The notes under the pieces were generated by a model. The model ran no database searches. It had not been told where the DNA came from and was given only the letters and a program-made list of their open reading frames with translations. This document shows, one piece after another, positions 33,681-43,641 of a stretch of 64,000 bases of DNA. Source of the DNA: Hyaloperonospora brassicae (lineage: Eukaryota > Oomycota > Peronosporomycetes > Peronosporales > Peronosporaceae); contig CANTFL010000999.1 of the NCBI GenBank assembly GCA_947650285.1, positions 20,201-84,200 on the forward strand, in the 5' to 3' direction. The position numbers and the translations under genes were made by a program. How positions within the stretch are numbered: the stretch's first letter is position 1; the number at the start of each line of letters is the position of its first letter.

Positions 33681-36600
33681 TGGCATCACGTGCGTGAGCT
33701 CGTGCGAGATGGCCGTATTGGGCGCTGGTGGGGTTCGAGACTCGCTGAGATGAGCTATTGGCAGCCACGATGACGTTGCTTGAGTCGAGTGTGCGTGCTT
33801 TCGTCATGTTGAGCTCTTCGAATGCAGCTCTGCTTCCGAGATGCATTGATGCAAGCGCACCGCTTCCAAGACTGATGAAGGTCAGACTGCAGTGGACATT
33901 GCAGAGAAAGATTTGCATGGTGTTGAGCTGTGGACATGGCAGCCCTCGTCCGTGGGGACGTTAGTGCTTTGAAGCCACAGCAACTGATGTGTGGCTCAGC
34001 AGGTCAAACCCGTGTTTGCGGCTCTTCGTGGCATGTGTAAGTCACCTGCGGCATTTGGACCCGCAATGAATAGCATTGATGGGGCAAAAGTATCTTTTAG
34101 ATGAATGGAACAATCGCTTATCGCGCTTCTGATCCAGCTGTGTTGTGTTGTCCCGAGTGACAGTCGATGTGTTGTTGACCATCGGTCACATAGTACAAAC
34201 TGTTCGGTATAGTCGTAGGGGTTAGTCGACTGGACATGGACTAAAAGCATTCGACACACAGGGCCTGGCGTCGTCATCTACAGACTGGAAGTTACATCAG
34301 AGCGTACGTGGCAACGAAACACGGCATGAAACGGCGTCGTGCAACTTCGAGACAGCTTTGCCTTGTTCATTCAGATGCATGTGCTTGTGTGGTACATCCG
34401 CCACGGTCATCACAGCAAACAGATTGACCGTTTGTGACTAGTGGCTAAACGAAGCGAAAGCTGAGCATCGTAATGCCATAAGGCTATCGATTCGAGCAAA
34501 ACCCAAGAGTATGGTGTGTCCGGATTAGGCACATGCATCGGAGCTCGAGAATGTGTCATTGACTTGCATTTCAACTTGCTATCGTTTCGCCAAACGAGTC
34601 TCTGATGATAAGGTTAGCAGGTTTGAACAGCAGCCTGCGCAGCTTCTCGGTCGTTCGCACACGAGCTGAGACTGATGTAAACATTTGGCGGCCCGTTGGA
34701 CGGCTTCATCTTGTACGACTGACATATCCTTCGATCACCATCCTCCACCACTTTCACGTGATGTACCATGCTGTAAAGCCCTGCTGCTTTCCGAGTCTTC
34801 CACTCACGATGCGTAAACCACCTACCTCGTGCATCGCCTCGTAGCGTCGACTCGCCTACACCACACAAGCCTGGTCTTGCTGTTCGTCCGGTAGAATCGA
34901 TCTTCACATTCCACTTCAATTGACAAGTCGATCGGTCCTGACTAGCAAGCAAGCAAACCCCAAAGTCCCGATTGACCTCTCAGCTCATGAAATCCTGACA
35001 CATGCCTCTGCGTCCACCCCTGGCTGTCAATCGCTGTTCACCACTTTGCAGCTTGCCTCTGACTGCAAGACAGCCCGTGCGACACCGTGTCGCAGCCAAA
35101 CGATGTCGACGTCAGGGACATCGACAAATCTACAGTCCATCAAGCTTTCGTGCTACGCGCGTAGCAACATGACAATCGAATTGTATTCGTGACAACGAGG
35201 TGTCGCAGATCAAGCGCTTCAACGTGTTGCAACCGAATGCAGCCAAACAAAATCCATGGTCGTGCCACGCCGTGCATCATTGACTGGCATGCAGATGAGA
35301 CGAGGCAAACGTGAAGCAAACGTGTGGAATGCGTGGCAAAGATGTGGAGATAGGTTTCTGCACAGCAACCTGCTGCACCATCGATCGTCGTACCAGCACT
35401 TGATATACGCCGGAGTAATCGACAACAACTTGGCCCAGAAACGAAGCTTAGATGTTGAGAGGCGACGAAAGAAACGCAGGTATACAAGTCTTCGTATCCG
35501 AGCGCCAATGGGTGTGCTTGAGACGAAACAATGCAGTGACTGTCCACAAGCGCAGCAAATCTATTCATAGCACCACCAATGAGTAAACATTGCGGCAAGA
35601 AATGATGCAAGACTGCTGCGAAGTCCACATACCTCGCGAACGAGCCTTCCCAGTGCCAAATTAGCAGTACGTGGTAAAACTCCCACGTTCTGACGCTCTT
35701 CGAAAGGAGCATCATTGAGTGGATAACCAGCTCCTTCGACGTGCTTGACAGCAAGAACAAACTACAGAGTTTGCTCCCTTGATTCCCACCCGTACCATAT
35801 GTTCCTTGGGCGGCGAAGCGGTGACCAAATTCGGCTTTGAGCAACAATTGCAGTCATCAATCGCTCAAATCTTCAGACGCCAGTAAAGAGTATCTTGTCC
35901 GCTAAGCAAGTCTACGTGGCCTCTTTTTATCACGGCAACGCACATGAAGCGCTGTGAGACTAACGGGTTGTGTACTGAGTCAAACAAATCAGCATTCTCC
36001 ATAGCTTGACAACCCGTTCACGATCCCCTTCTGGAATAACAACTGCGTCGAAAGTTAATGGTCCAGCCGGTCAATCGGACATTGCGCGATGCCACATGAT
36101 GTCACGGTGCATCTGCTGTCCGGACGGCCTTGTCACTGGGCAACCTTGCTATCACATATGACACCTGCGACGACGTTATCTCGTTCACGGTCTAGTACAC
36201 ATTGTGCGTTCTCCTCATCGTGATAGAACACGCGCCGGCGAGCGCCACACACGAAGCGCTCTTTCCAGTGTCTGGGCTGTGCATCGGCCAAACACACCCT
36301 ATTTACCAAACATGGACTTGCGCGGGGCGAGCCGCAGCAGAGCAAGCCGCCTCAACTTCTCATGTCGCGTATCTCGATCAAAGTCTCGATAGGAGCGATT
36401 ATAGCTCTCGCTTGCGGACAAGCTGAGGCTACCTGCCGGTAGCGGTGCTCATATTCGGCAGCAAGTACTATTCGCTACAAATAGCAGGGATGGTAACGCT
36501 GGATCAGCCACGGGTCGCTTGGGATCGAGAAATCAGCTTTGCATCACTGGCATACAACGAGACATCGCTGGACCAAGGCGAAGCTCCGGCAACGATCGGT

Positions 36601-36748
36601 ATAGCAATGAAGCCGTTACTGCAGTCGCCCCTCCACCCTCGTGCTACTCATACAATTGCGACATGCCAAGTCGACTTCCAACCAAGCTTCATGTAGCGAA
36701 AACGTTCGACAGACGAGTGATTGGCGTCCGCATGTTGACCTCATCAGC
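33681..36748. other. Intergenic, 3 kb, mostly unrecognised
   Basis: This gap between two converging genes is much longer than the others in the island. A minus-strand frame of 235 codons (35140-35847) begins with TTG rather than ATG and has no recognised domain. A possible gypsy integrase fragment lies at about 36480-36680 (separate entry). The rest could be decayed transposon or non-coding RNA, but nothing supports either. Confidence 0.4.
36480..36690 (+). pseudogene. Possible gypsy integrase C-terminal remnant
   Basis: The open stretch contains VAWDREISFASLAYNET followed by GEAPATI and a further Pro/Leu-rich part. In Ty3/gypsy integrases a W-D-x-x-L-x-x-A-x-x-A-Y-N motif is followed by a T-G-x-x-P-F-x-x-x-Y-G segment, so the first half fits and the second only loosely. 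It abuts the 3' end of the PHD gene. It could be coincidence. Confidence 0.3.
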
Positions 36749-39342
36749 TTATATTGGAAACGGAGACGAAGGCGGTGGTTGCAACTCATCCAGAAACGAA
36801 TCCACACCATTTATCGTGACATAGTCCAGGTCCGACAAAAAGGTGTTGAATGGCACCAATGCCGACTTGTCTTGTCTTTCCACGACATACAACAGCTGGC
36901 TCGGTTTTTTCTGAAGCTCCGTAAGCGAAATGCCAGCGTGTCCCACAAACTCATCGAAACTGAAGTCATGCTTGCAGCAAAAACAAACGATCTGGCGAGC
37001 CGACACCGGATTGCGACTGAATGCCAGCCAGCCTGCTTTCCGTGGAAACGAGTCTTCAGGTGCTGGCGTTCTAGACCGCACAACACGATCAGCAAGAGCA
37101 CCATTTTGCATGTTCATCACATACTTTGGTGACAAACACACGACCTGGGCCACATAGTTCAAAGTTGCTGGATAGACCGAGCACGCTATGGATATAGGCT
37201 CACAGCCTTCGAGTTTTGGACGCTTGAACAATGCGAGCGCTTGGATCCTAGACACAGAGGTTTGAGGCACATCCGTAATGGTAACGGAGTTTGTCACAGG
37301 TATTGCAGGCGTCTCGGCAGCGACAGGCGCCTCCTGCTTCGTATCATTACTATGGCACGACTCAACGATTGGGATCTCCATACTTTGCCGATCATGCCAG
37401 CTTCGGAGGGCCGGCTGGAAATCCCCAAGCAAACTGTACTCAGTGCCGTCACGGTGCTCAACAAACAAAAACGACATTGGACTTTTACTTGCATGTGCGA
37501 AGGTGATCAAACTGTTGTCCGTGTGGCTTACAAAGTCATGAAGTATGTACGCCTTGTCACAGCAGTTGCAATGAATTGTTGACTGCTCTTGCGGGGACCA
37601 CGTGCACTTGCCCGTTTTTGTTATACCAGATTCTCGAGAGCTCAATGTCCGTGAGCACACAACCGGAAAGCACCAGCCACCATTTTTTTCACTTTGCAGC
37701 ACATCCACAGCATCGATGAGATCATCTCCTGAAAGTTCAGACTGCTTCAGCTCGCCAACAGGCTGCATGTTCATCAAAACATCGCCCCCAAGCGACGCAT
37801 CTTGCGTTGCTGACGTTGATTGCCTTGAGTTTGGCGAACAAACGATCGGGTCATCAGCCACGGCACTGCTCCCTCGTTTCCGACTGCGTGGTGTCAAATT
37901 TGACGATCCCGACTTTGACAGACCTGGCGGTTTCTCACTAGCACTGGAAGTCCCAGTCTTCTTTCTACCGTTTCGCTCTCGTTTACGTCGCCTCTCTAGG
38001 TCCATTCCGTTCATCATTTGCACCAGCTTTCGTTGGCGGTAAAGAAGCGCTTTTTCAGGCTGAGAACACGTCACACAATCACAGTCCCACAAGTACCCAC
38101 CACTCGCGTAGAAATCCGAAAACGCAGCTTTGCACGACGCACAGCAGAAAATATCACCACGACGCTCTGGCGCTTCCAGCTGCAGGCGTTTTATCTGGTC
38201 CCAGATGGGCAATTGTTCATCAACATAGGGTTTGAACGCATGGACAAAACACTGCGCGTGGTACACGCGACGACAGGCGCGACAATGCATCAGCACACAG
38301 ACGTTTGCCTCCTTGTTGCAAAACTCGCAGCACCGATCGCCATCATTACCATCCACACCATCGCTGTCATTCTCCACTCCTGTCGTTATCAAGTCCATCG
38401 CCTTTGTCTTGTTCTTGCTGCAAAACGGTGTGCCCCTTGCTGCGCGCGTGTCTTTTTCCTAAGCGACCTCACACTTGTGCTCGTAAATGGCAGTGGAGGG
38501 AGATCAGTAATCACCGGGGACAATTCAGTTGGCCTCGCTCTGGACGCAGAGACCTGGCGTCGCTTCCTGACACGTGGTGAAGCTTTCTGGACACTGCCCC
38601 TCTCCAACGTATTCCTCGAGGCCCTAACTCGAGATCGCTTTGCAGCTGGTCGCGTTCCTCTGGTCGTCCGCTTTTTACTGTTGTGGCCCATGTCCACGTC
38701 CATGTTCATCCCCTCTTCCGCTTCGAGCACAGAGGCACGTGCTTCCTGCTTGGCCTGGCGCGCCATCCCACCAATCGCAGCAGTAGCAGCAGCTCTCGGC
38801 AGTCGTATCCGCTCATTCACTGGAGCGTATTCACGTGGTGTCTCAGGAGCTACAGACGCTTTCGCCTCTTCATCCAAACTGGTCGCGTGTGCATCCAGGT
38901 CAGTGTCGTCGCTGACGGGCACAATAGGGAGCGGTACAGCTGCTGTTGCTGCAACACTCGCGCAACCGCTTGGACAATACCACGTTGTTTGGGTCGCCTC
39001 TGAAACATGGCTAGTGCCACAATCCAAAGTGGCAGCTTTTGCTGCTGCTACTTCAGTCGCCCGACTTTCGTCATCTGTGATCCGACTACTGCCATCCGCC
39101 ACTTGTGCCACCGTCTGGTCGGTTTTACACTCGTGTGCCTGGATCGGCGCAGACCAATGAACGTCCGTCGACTGCGTCTCCATCGACTGCGTCTCCTGCA
39201 CCCCGTGCGTGGTCCCCAGTTGTATACGTGTATCCATCGCCACGTCTTGTTCGCGTTGTGGCAGTGCGCAGGGCAGTGGCGCAGTCGAGACGACGTCCAT
39301 GGGCGTCGCTGGCTCGGCCAACGGCGAGGTCACGTGGGCCAT
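36749..39342 (-). CDS. PHD-finger protein with two CxCC...H (TDBD/SAND-like) modules
   Basis: Probably a nuclear chromatin or transcription factor. Two open frames overlapping by a few bases are joined by a predicted 56-nt intron (38459-38514, GTGATT...CTTAG) whose 3' end is the stop that would close the second frame. Exon 1 is 39342-38515 (276 codons) and exon 2 is 38458-36749 (570 with stop), giving 845 residues. Residues 1-276 are low complexity, ending in a Lys/Arg-rich part with likely nuclear signals. The PHD finger (about 318-386) shows CEFC, CRAC, YHAQC and CCASC. Two repeats follow: CNCCDKAYILHDFVSHTD (about 574-590) and CFCCKHDFSFDEFVGHAG (about 766-785), each followed by P-x-x-L-(F/Y)-V-E-x-x-D. 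They resemble the Tify/Jas-binding type module next to PHD fingers in plant proteins. The start is the first ATG. The upstream in-frame region to 39390 has only a GTG. Confidence 0.72.
38459..38514 (-). other. Predicted 56-nt intron in the PHD gene
   Basis: On the minus strand the intron runs from GTGATTACTGATC to GCTTAG, with a CT-rich middle. Removing it joins RPTELSP to EKDTRAARG and keeps one frame across exon lengths of 828 and 1710 nt. Without it the upstream frame ends at 38389, just past the second frame's first ATG. GTGATT is not a strong donor, and other short introns in this region cannot be excluded. Confidence 0.5.
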
Positions 39343-39857
39343 GGACAGCTTGTACACCTGTGTGAAGAATGACAGGAGTTCTGTACGCACGATTTGTCAC
39401 ACGTGAAGAGTGAGTGGAGAGATGCAGGGGATCGAAAAAGGGGTGTGCACAAATTGCTGCTGAACAGAAGTAGACCAGAGAATGCGTTTTCCAACACAAT
39501 CGAGCTCGCATTTCAGACAGCGTATACGTATACTTCACCAGCGCATGTCAGTCGTACTTGGGAATAAAAATAGGAGCGGCACTTGGCTGCAATCGTATCA
39601 CGCGGTCGAGCAGCAGGAACCGAACCGCAGTCAGCCTGTAATGTGAGCATGTTTTGGTCCAGCACACGTCGCAAAACGAGTCCATTTGTCACCATAGAGC
39701 TCAAAAGAACCTCGCGATACCCACACACGCTCTATCGTCTATTCATTCTCGCAGTATACAAAGTCTGCGCAGCATTGATCCATCCATCGGTGGCAGCACC
39801 AGTCAACAACACCTCTGACGTCGTCGTCGTCGTCGTCTCTCCGCCCGTCGCGCCCCC
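39343..39857. promoter_or_regulatory. Divergent promoter region, PHD gene and uL11m
   Basis: About 515 bp separate the two divergent starts. On the plus side, ATTCATTCTCGCAG at 39741-39754 matches the oomycete initiator plus flanking promoter pattern (TCATTYYNCA-like), about 105 nt before the uL11m ATG, a normal leader length. For the minus gene no clear initiator was picked out. No TATA box is evident, as is usual in oomycetes. Confidence 0.4.
39741..39757 (+). promoter_or_regulatory. Oomycete initiator-like element of uL11m
   Basis: ATTCATTCTCGCAGTAT contains the TCATTCT-type initiator followed by a CA-containing flank, the pattern described for oomycete transcription starts. The position, 101-117 nt before the ATG, is suitable. 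The motif is short enough that a chance match is possible. Confidence 0.4.
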
Positions 39858-40292
39858 ATGTCTGCCCCCGTCAAAGGGGTCGTCCGTCTCCGCGTCTTGG
39901 CCGGCAAAGCGAGTCCGTCGCCTGCCATTGGCCAAGCGCTGGGCCCTCTCGGTGTCAATATGATGGAGTTCTGCAAAGCGTTCAACGAGCGGTCGGCCAC
40001 TCTAACGGAGAACATCCCCGTGCCAGTGGTGCTCACGGCGTTCACGGACCGCACGTTCACGTTCACGACCAAGACGCCGCCCACGTCGTGGTTCCTGAAG
40101 AAAGCTGCCGGGATCTCGTCCGGGGCCGCGACGCCCGGCCAGCAGGTCGTGGGCTCGGTGCACCTCCGCCAGATCTACGAGATCGCCAAAGTCAAGCAGC
40201 AGGACGAGATGGTCGACTACATTGACCTGCCGTCCATCTGCAAGACCATCATTGGCTCGGCCAAGTCCATGGGCCTCGATGTCGTGCCGTAG
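39858..40292 (+). CDS. Mitochondrial large-subunit ribosomal protein uL11m
   Basis: Bacterial-type L11 binds the GTPase-associated region of 23S-like rRNA in the mitochondrial 60S-type subunit. The 144-residue single-exon product matches the family's normal 140-150. The N-terminal domain shows RLRVLAGKASPSPAIGQALG and PLGVNMMEFCKAFN (about 10-42). FTDRTFTFTTKTPPTSWFL (about 62-80) joins to the C-terminal domain, where IAKVKQQDE and KTIIGSAKSMGLDV lie (about 109-143). There is no long mitochondrial presequence, but several L11m proteins are imported with little or none, so targeting is inferred from family type. The start ATG is in a C-rich context and is preceded by an initiator-like motif about 105 nt upstream. 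It converges on the AGC kinase gene. Confidence 0.93.
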   Translation: MSAPVKGVVRLRVLAGKASPSPAIGQALGPLGVNMMEFCKAFNERSATLTENIPVPVVLTAFTDRTFTFTTKTPPTSWFLKKAAGISSGAATPGQQVVGSVHLRQIYEIAKVKQQDEMVDYIDLPSICKTIIGSAKSMGLDVVP

Positions 40293-40750
40293 CTGCAACA
40301 AGACGTGGACACTCTTGACGCACTGGCGTGAATGCTCGAACGCCGTCGAACGTGGCGTCTTTGTGCACACGAGTGGGTTTGGTCGTCGGATGCTGGACGA
40401 GAGGAACACCTGCAGAGGATGCGTCGAGATGGCACGCACTGTCCGACTGTCACCACGAGCCTCTCTGCCGTGCTCGACGCTTCGGTCTTCGGTCTGCTAC
40501 TCTCGCGCTACTTTACTCGAAGGACTCACTCACATGCACACCAAGCAGCGGGTTTGTCTAATAAAGCTGAAGTTCTGTTGCCCGAGCACCACTCTTGCCC
40601 TCCGTCCCCACCTCACCTCTGCAGGACATGCCGGTACGCTATAGAGCAGATAGGTCAGCAAGGCTCGCGAGGCAACTGCGAGCGAGTACAACTCGAACAA
40701 GTGCCTACCAAGGCGCAGATATGAGTTCACGTGGCTTGAATGGACACAAT
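40293..40750. other. Intergenic between converging uL11m and kinase
   Basis: About 460 bp hold the two 3' untranslated regions. Overlapping open frames on both strands are motif-free. A plus-strand AATAAA occurs at about 40559, a possible polyadenylation signal for uL11m. Nothing else is visible. Confidence 0.45.
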
Positions 40751-42868
40751 CTACTCGCCAAGTTCCATCTTAATGTCGCTGTCGCGGAAAATCGAGGTAC
40801 GTCGTGAACCGACAATGTCGCTTCCCATGTAACTAAAATCATCAAAGTGCATTGCCATGCTGCCCGATCCAGTCGACGCGTCCAGTCCACACACCACCGG
40901 CGAATCTGCGACTTCTTGCTGCTTAAAGACATTCGGCACGTACTGCAAGTTCGCATTGAGCGCTGCACTGCTCGTTCGTGCGCGACTTCCCTGCGAGCAT
41001 TTCGACATCGGCTTGAACGGCGGATCCACTCGGCGGTGCAAGAGTGCGTCCCAATCAACGCCTTTGAACCACGGATGGCCCATGATCTCCAGCGCGCCGT
41101 CCCTCCCACAGCCCATGCGCTGCTGTGGGTTCTTGACAAGTAAACGCTGCAGGAAGTCCGTCGCTGTGGGCGAAAAGTGCCGAGGAGGGTACAGAGGCTC
41201 CTTGCTCAAGATGTTCTGGAACATCTCGCGGCGATTCTTGTCCCAGAACGGTGTATGGCCTTGAATCATCTCGTACACGAGCACGCCGAAACTCCACCAG
41301 TCGATCGTGTTGCCATATGATGTAGCAGTTCGCTGGCTGCACAGCAACTCGGGTGCCAAGTACTCGGGCGTCCCTACAAACGTCGAGCCCTCGTCATCTT
41401 CCTTCGACAGCCCAAAGTCCGTGATCGCGACATGCCCTTCGCTGTCCATGAGAATGTTCTCCAGCTTCAAATCGCGATACATAATGTGCATGCTGTGCAA
41501 ATGTGCCAACGACAGCACGAGCTCGGCCGCATAAAAGCACGCGCGGTGTTCGGGGAAGCGCTTCTCCTTGCGCAGGTGCACAAAGAGCGAGCCGCCAGAG
41601 TAATAATCCATCACCAAGTATAGCTTCTGATGGTTTTGGAACGCATACCGCAGGCGCACGACAAACGGGTGCTCGACGTGCTTGAGGATACGCTGCTCCG
41701 ACTTGGTGTGCTCGACCTGCTTTTTCTTGAACACGTCCTGCTTCCGCAGCACTTTCATTGCATACACACGACCAGTGTTCTTCCCGTGCTTCTTCTTGGC
41801 CAGAAACACCTTGCCATACGCGCCTTTGCCAACCACAGAGAGCAAGTCAAAGTCGTTCACGCTCATGGACGTGGAAATGACCATACTACGTCGTGAGCTG
41901 CGGGTGCTGTTCGTGCGACGACCCATATGGTTGCCAAAGCTCGACGTTTCCACCTCTTCGCGAAACTCGGCATCTTCCAAGTGCTCCAGCTGATGCGACG
42001 CCGACGAGATAGCTGCTGCACCAGCGTACGCATACTGAGACAGCCGCTTCATTTCGTCCATCAGTTCATCATCTGCTGGTTCGTCTGGCATCGACCCTCG
42101 CGCACTGTCAAAGAACGCAAACACCGTGTGCATACTCGCCGCAATCGTCCACGCCGTATTGGACGACTTTTGCTCCGCGGGTGACGTAGGTTCCCCCGCC
42201 GAGAGACTCAAGCACCCTAGCTGCGTGCAGCCTTGGAGCTGCGTGCCAGGACTCTCCCTCGATCGCTGCCAATTGATCGCTCGCGTGCCCAAGAGCCCTC
42301 TCACTTCCGGCGTGTCGTCCCCTTCCACCCGATGACTCGACTCAATAAACGCAATCGCCGCGAGCTTCGAGCGCAAAAGCGGCTGCGTACACACCAAGCG
42401 CTTGGTCAACGACCCGCCACGTCCGTACGCAGCAATGTACACTTGCGAACACGAGGCGCGCAGGCCAAACGTCTCCCACACATACCGCACGTGCAGCTCT
42501 GGCGTACTCGAGTGCGGGATCGGCATCTTCTCACTACCGACGCTCACTGTGTTCGTGCTCGGGTTCATGACCACAACGCCGTAGCCCTTGGACAGCGCCG
42601 TGTGCAGGTACGGCAGCATCGAGCCAGAGCGGTACTGATTCGGGGCGTCCGTGGCCTCCAGCACGAGCGAGCGGCTCCAAATGCCCGGCTGGATGCCATT
42701 GCCACTCACAATCACGAGCAACAGGCGACGACAGATGTGCCAATTGGCGCTCATGAAGATACTGCAGTGCGCGCGGCTCTCGACGGACGGGATACACGTC
42801 TCGACAAAGCCCAACTGCACCATCTTCTGCTGCTCTTCCAGCACGATCTGGTGCAACTTGGCCTCCAT
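40751..42868 (-). CDS. AGC serine/threonine kinase with N-terminal Arb2/FAM172-like domain
   Basis: The 705-residue single-exon protein has two regions. Residues about 50-160 resemble the Arb2/FAM172 alpha/beta-hydrolase-like fold: PGIWSRSLV, SGSMLPYLHTALSKGYGVVV, MNPSTNT and TPELHVRYVW. The nucleophile elbow is AAYGRGG (146-152), without the usual serine. Residues about 337-680 are an AGC kinase: GKGAYGKV (loop), YAMKVLRK (lysine), YRDLKLEN, TDFG and FVGTPEYLAPE, with a phosphorylatable activation-loop threonine. A C-terminal turn motif (VADSP, about 653) and hydrophobic motif FDDFSY (about 673-678) follow, as in S6K/PKA/PKB-like kinases. The hydrophobic motif implies activation by PDK1- and TOR-type kinases, by family knowledge. 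The linker is acidic and Ser-rich. No intron or frameshift separates the parts. The ATG is at 42868. Confidence 0.93.
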   Translation of the reverse strand: MEAKLHQIVLEEQQKMVQLGFVETCIPSVESRAHCSIFMSANWHICRRLLLVIVSGNGIQPGIWSRSLVLEATDAPNQYRSGSMLPYLHTALSKGYGVVVMNPSTNTVSVGSEKMPIPHSSTPELHVRYVWETFGLRASCSQVYIAAYGRGGSLTKRLVCTQPLLRSKLAAIAFIESSHRVEGDDTPEVRGLLGTRAINWQRSRESPGTQLQGCTQLGCLSLSAGEPTSPAEQKSSNTAWTIAASMHTVFAFFDSARGSMPDEPADDELMDEMKRLSQYAYAGAAAISSASHQLEHLEDAEFREEVETSSFGNHMGRRTNSTRSSRRSMVISTSMSVNDFDLLSVVGKGAYGKVFLAKKKHGKNTGRVYAMKVLRKQDVFKKKQVEHTKSEQRILKHVEHPFVVRLRYAFQNHQKLYLVMDYYSGGSLFVHLRKEKRFPEHRACFYAAELVLSLAHLHSMHIMYRDLKLENILMDSEGHVAITDFGLSKEDDEGSTFVGTPEYLAPELLCSQRTATSYGNTIDWWSFGVLVYEMIQGHTPFWDKNRREMFQNILSKEPLYPPRHFSPTATDFLQRLLVKNPQQRMGCGRDGALEIMGHPWFKGVDWDALLHRRVDPPFKPMSKCSQGSRARTSSAALNANLQYVPNVFKQQEVADSPVVCGLDASTGSGSMAMHFDDFSYMGSDIVGSRRTSIFRDSDIKMELGE

Positions 42869-43020
42869 TGGGCCGCGTCTGTCGTCTCGCGAGCGCTGCT
42901 ACAGACAACAGAGAGGAGAGAGAGGAGGCAGAAGAAGAAGAAGAGAAGCAGTAGAGGAAGAGGAGGATGACGAAGGGCGAGGCGAAGGACGGACGGAGGG
43001 GCCGATAGACAGAGGGAGAG
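42869..43020 (-). promoter_or_regulatory. Pyrimidine-rich leader of the AGC kinase gene
   Basis: Read on the minus strand, about 130 nt upstream of the ATG are almost entirely C and T (CTTCTTCTTCTTCTG, CCTCCTCTCTCTCC and similar runs). TTGTCTGTAG lies about 35 nt before the ATG and could end a 5' leader intron. This tract may be a core promoter and leader, or that intron's polypyrimidine tract. A TTC/TCC microsatellite nature is also possible. Confidence 0.4.
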
Positions 43021-43641
43021 AAAAGAATAGATGTGGGGGGGCAGCCGTCATGAACGTGTTCCTCCTGGACATGTGTCAACGGATGTAGCCATGCGCCCGA
43101 CGTGTGTTTATTTCAGTACCTTGTTCGAAGCATCGTGCGACCTGGGTACGAACTGGCTCTATTTATGTGATGCAACGCGAGGGGGGATACGCAGGTTCAA
43201 TTGCGACGAGGGGGGAGGGGGTACACGTACGTCGCTCCCCGCAGCCCTTCTGGTCGGAACGAACACGCGATAAAAAGGCCATGCCTCGACTCGAAAAAAC
43301 AGCTGGTTTGAAGAAACGCACAGGTATTATTCGCACGACAACGAAAATCTGCGCGCGTGATGATCGAGTGGAGCGAATGTGTGGCCGATCCTCCTCACCT
43401 TCGCGACACCTGTCATTGAAGTTGTGGGCCACATTCGACTTGAAGAGGTCGCGAGTCTCGACGTTGCATGGAAACCTGCTTGAGACGGCTCTCGTCGTGA
43501 TGGAGAAGCGTCTATCTCTGCAATAGTGTCGATGGATGGAGACGCACTCGCTCGCTCGTCTCTCTCTCTCTGCTTGCAAACACGCGCACTCCGTTCTGTG
43601 GCATTATCCATTCCGCCGCCACGTTCGTATCCGTACTCCAT
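43021..43641. other. Divergent intergenic region, kinase and secreted protein
   Basis: About 620 nt of shared upstream sequence for two divergent genes. CCATTCCGCCGCCACG near 43608-43623, about 20-35 nt before the plus-strand ATG, resembles an initiator. Overlapping open frames (43104-43526 plus, 43163-43579 minus) have no motif and the latter lacks an ATG. Confidence 0.4.

Noticed and set aside
35140..35847. 235-codon frame on the minus strand in the gap between the MFS and PHD genes.
   Set aside because: The start is TTG, there is no recognisable motif and no splicing pattern; it might be decayed transposon but nothing supports a gene.
43104..43579. 140- and 138-codon frames on opposite strands in the kinase/secreted-protein intergenic region.
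   Set aside because: Both are motif-free and overlap in the promoter region; one lacks an ATG.
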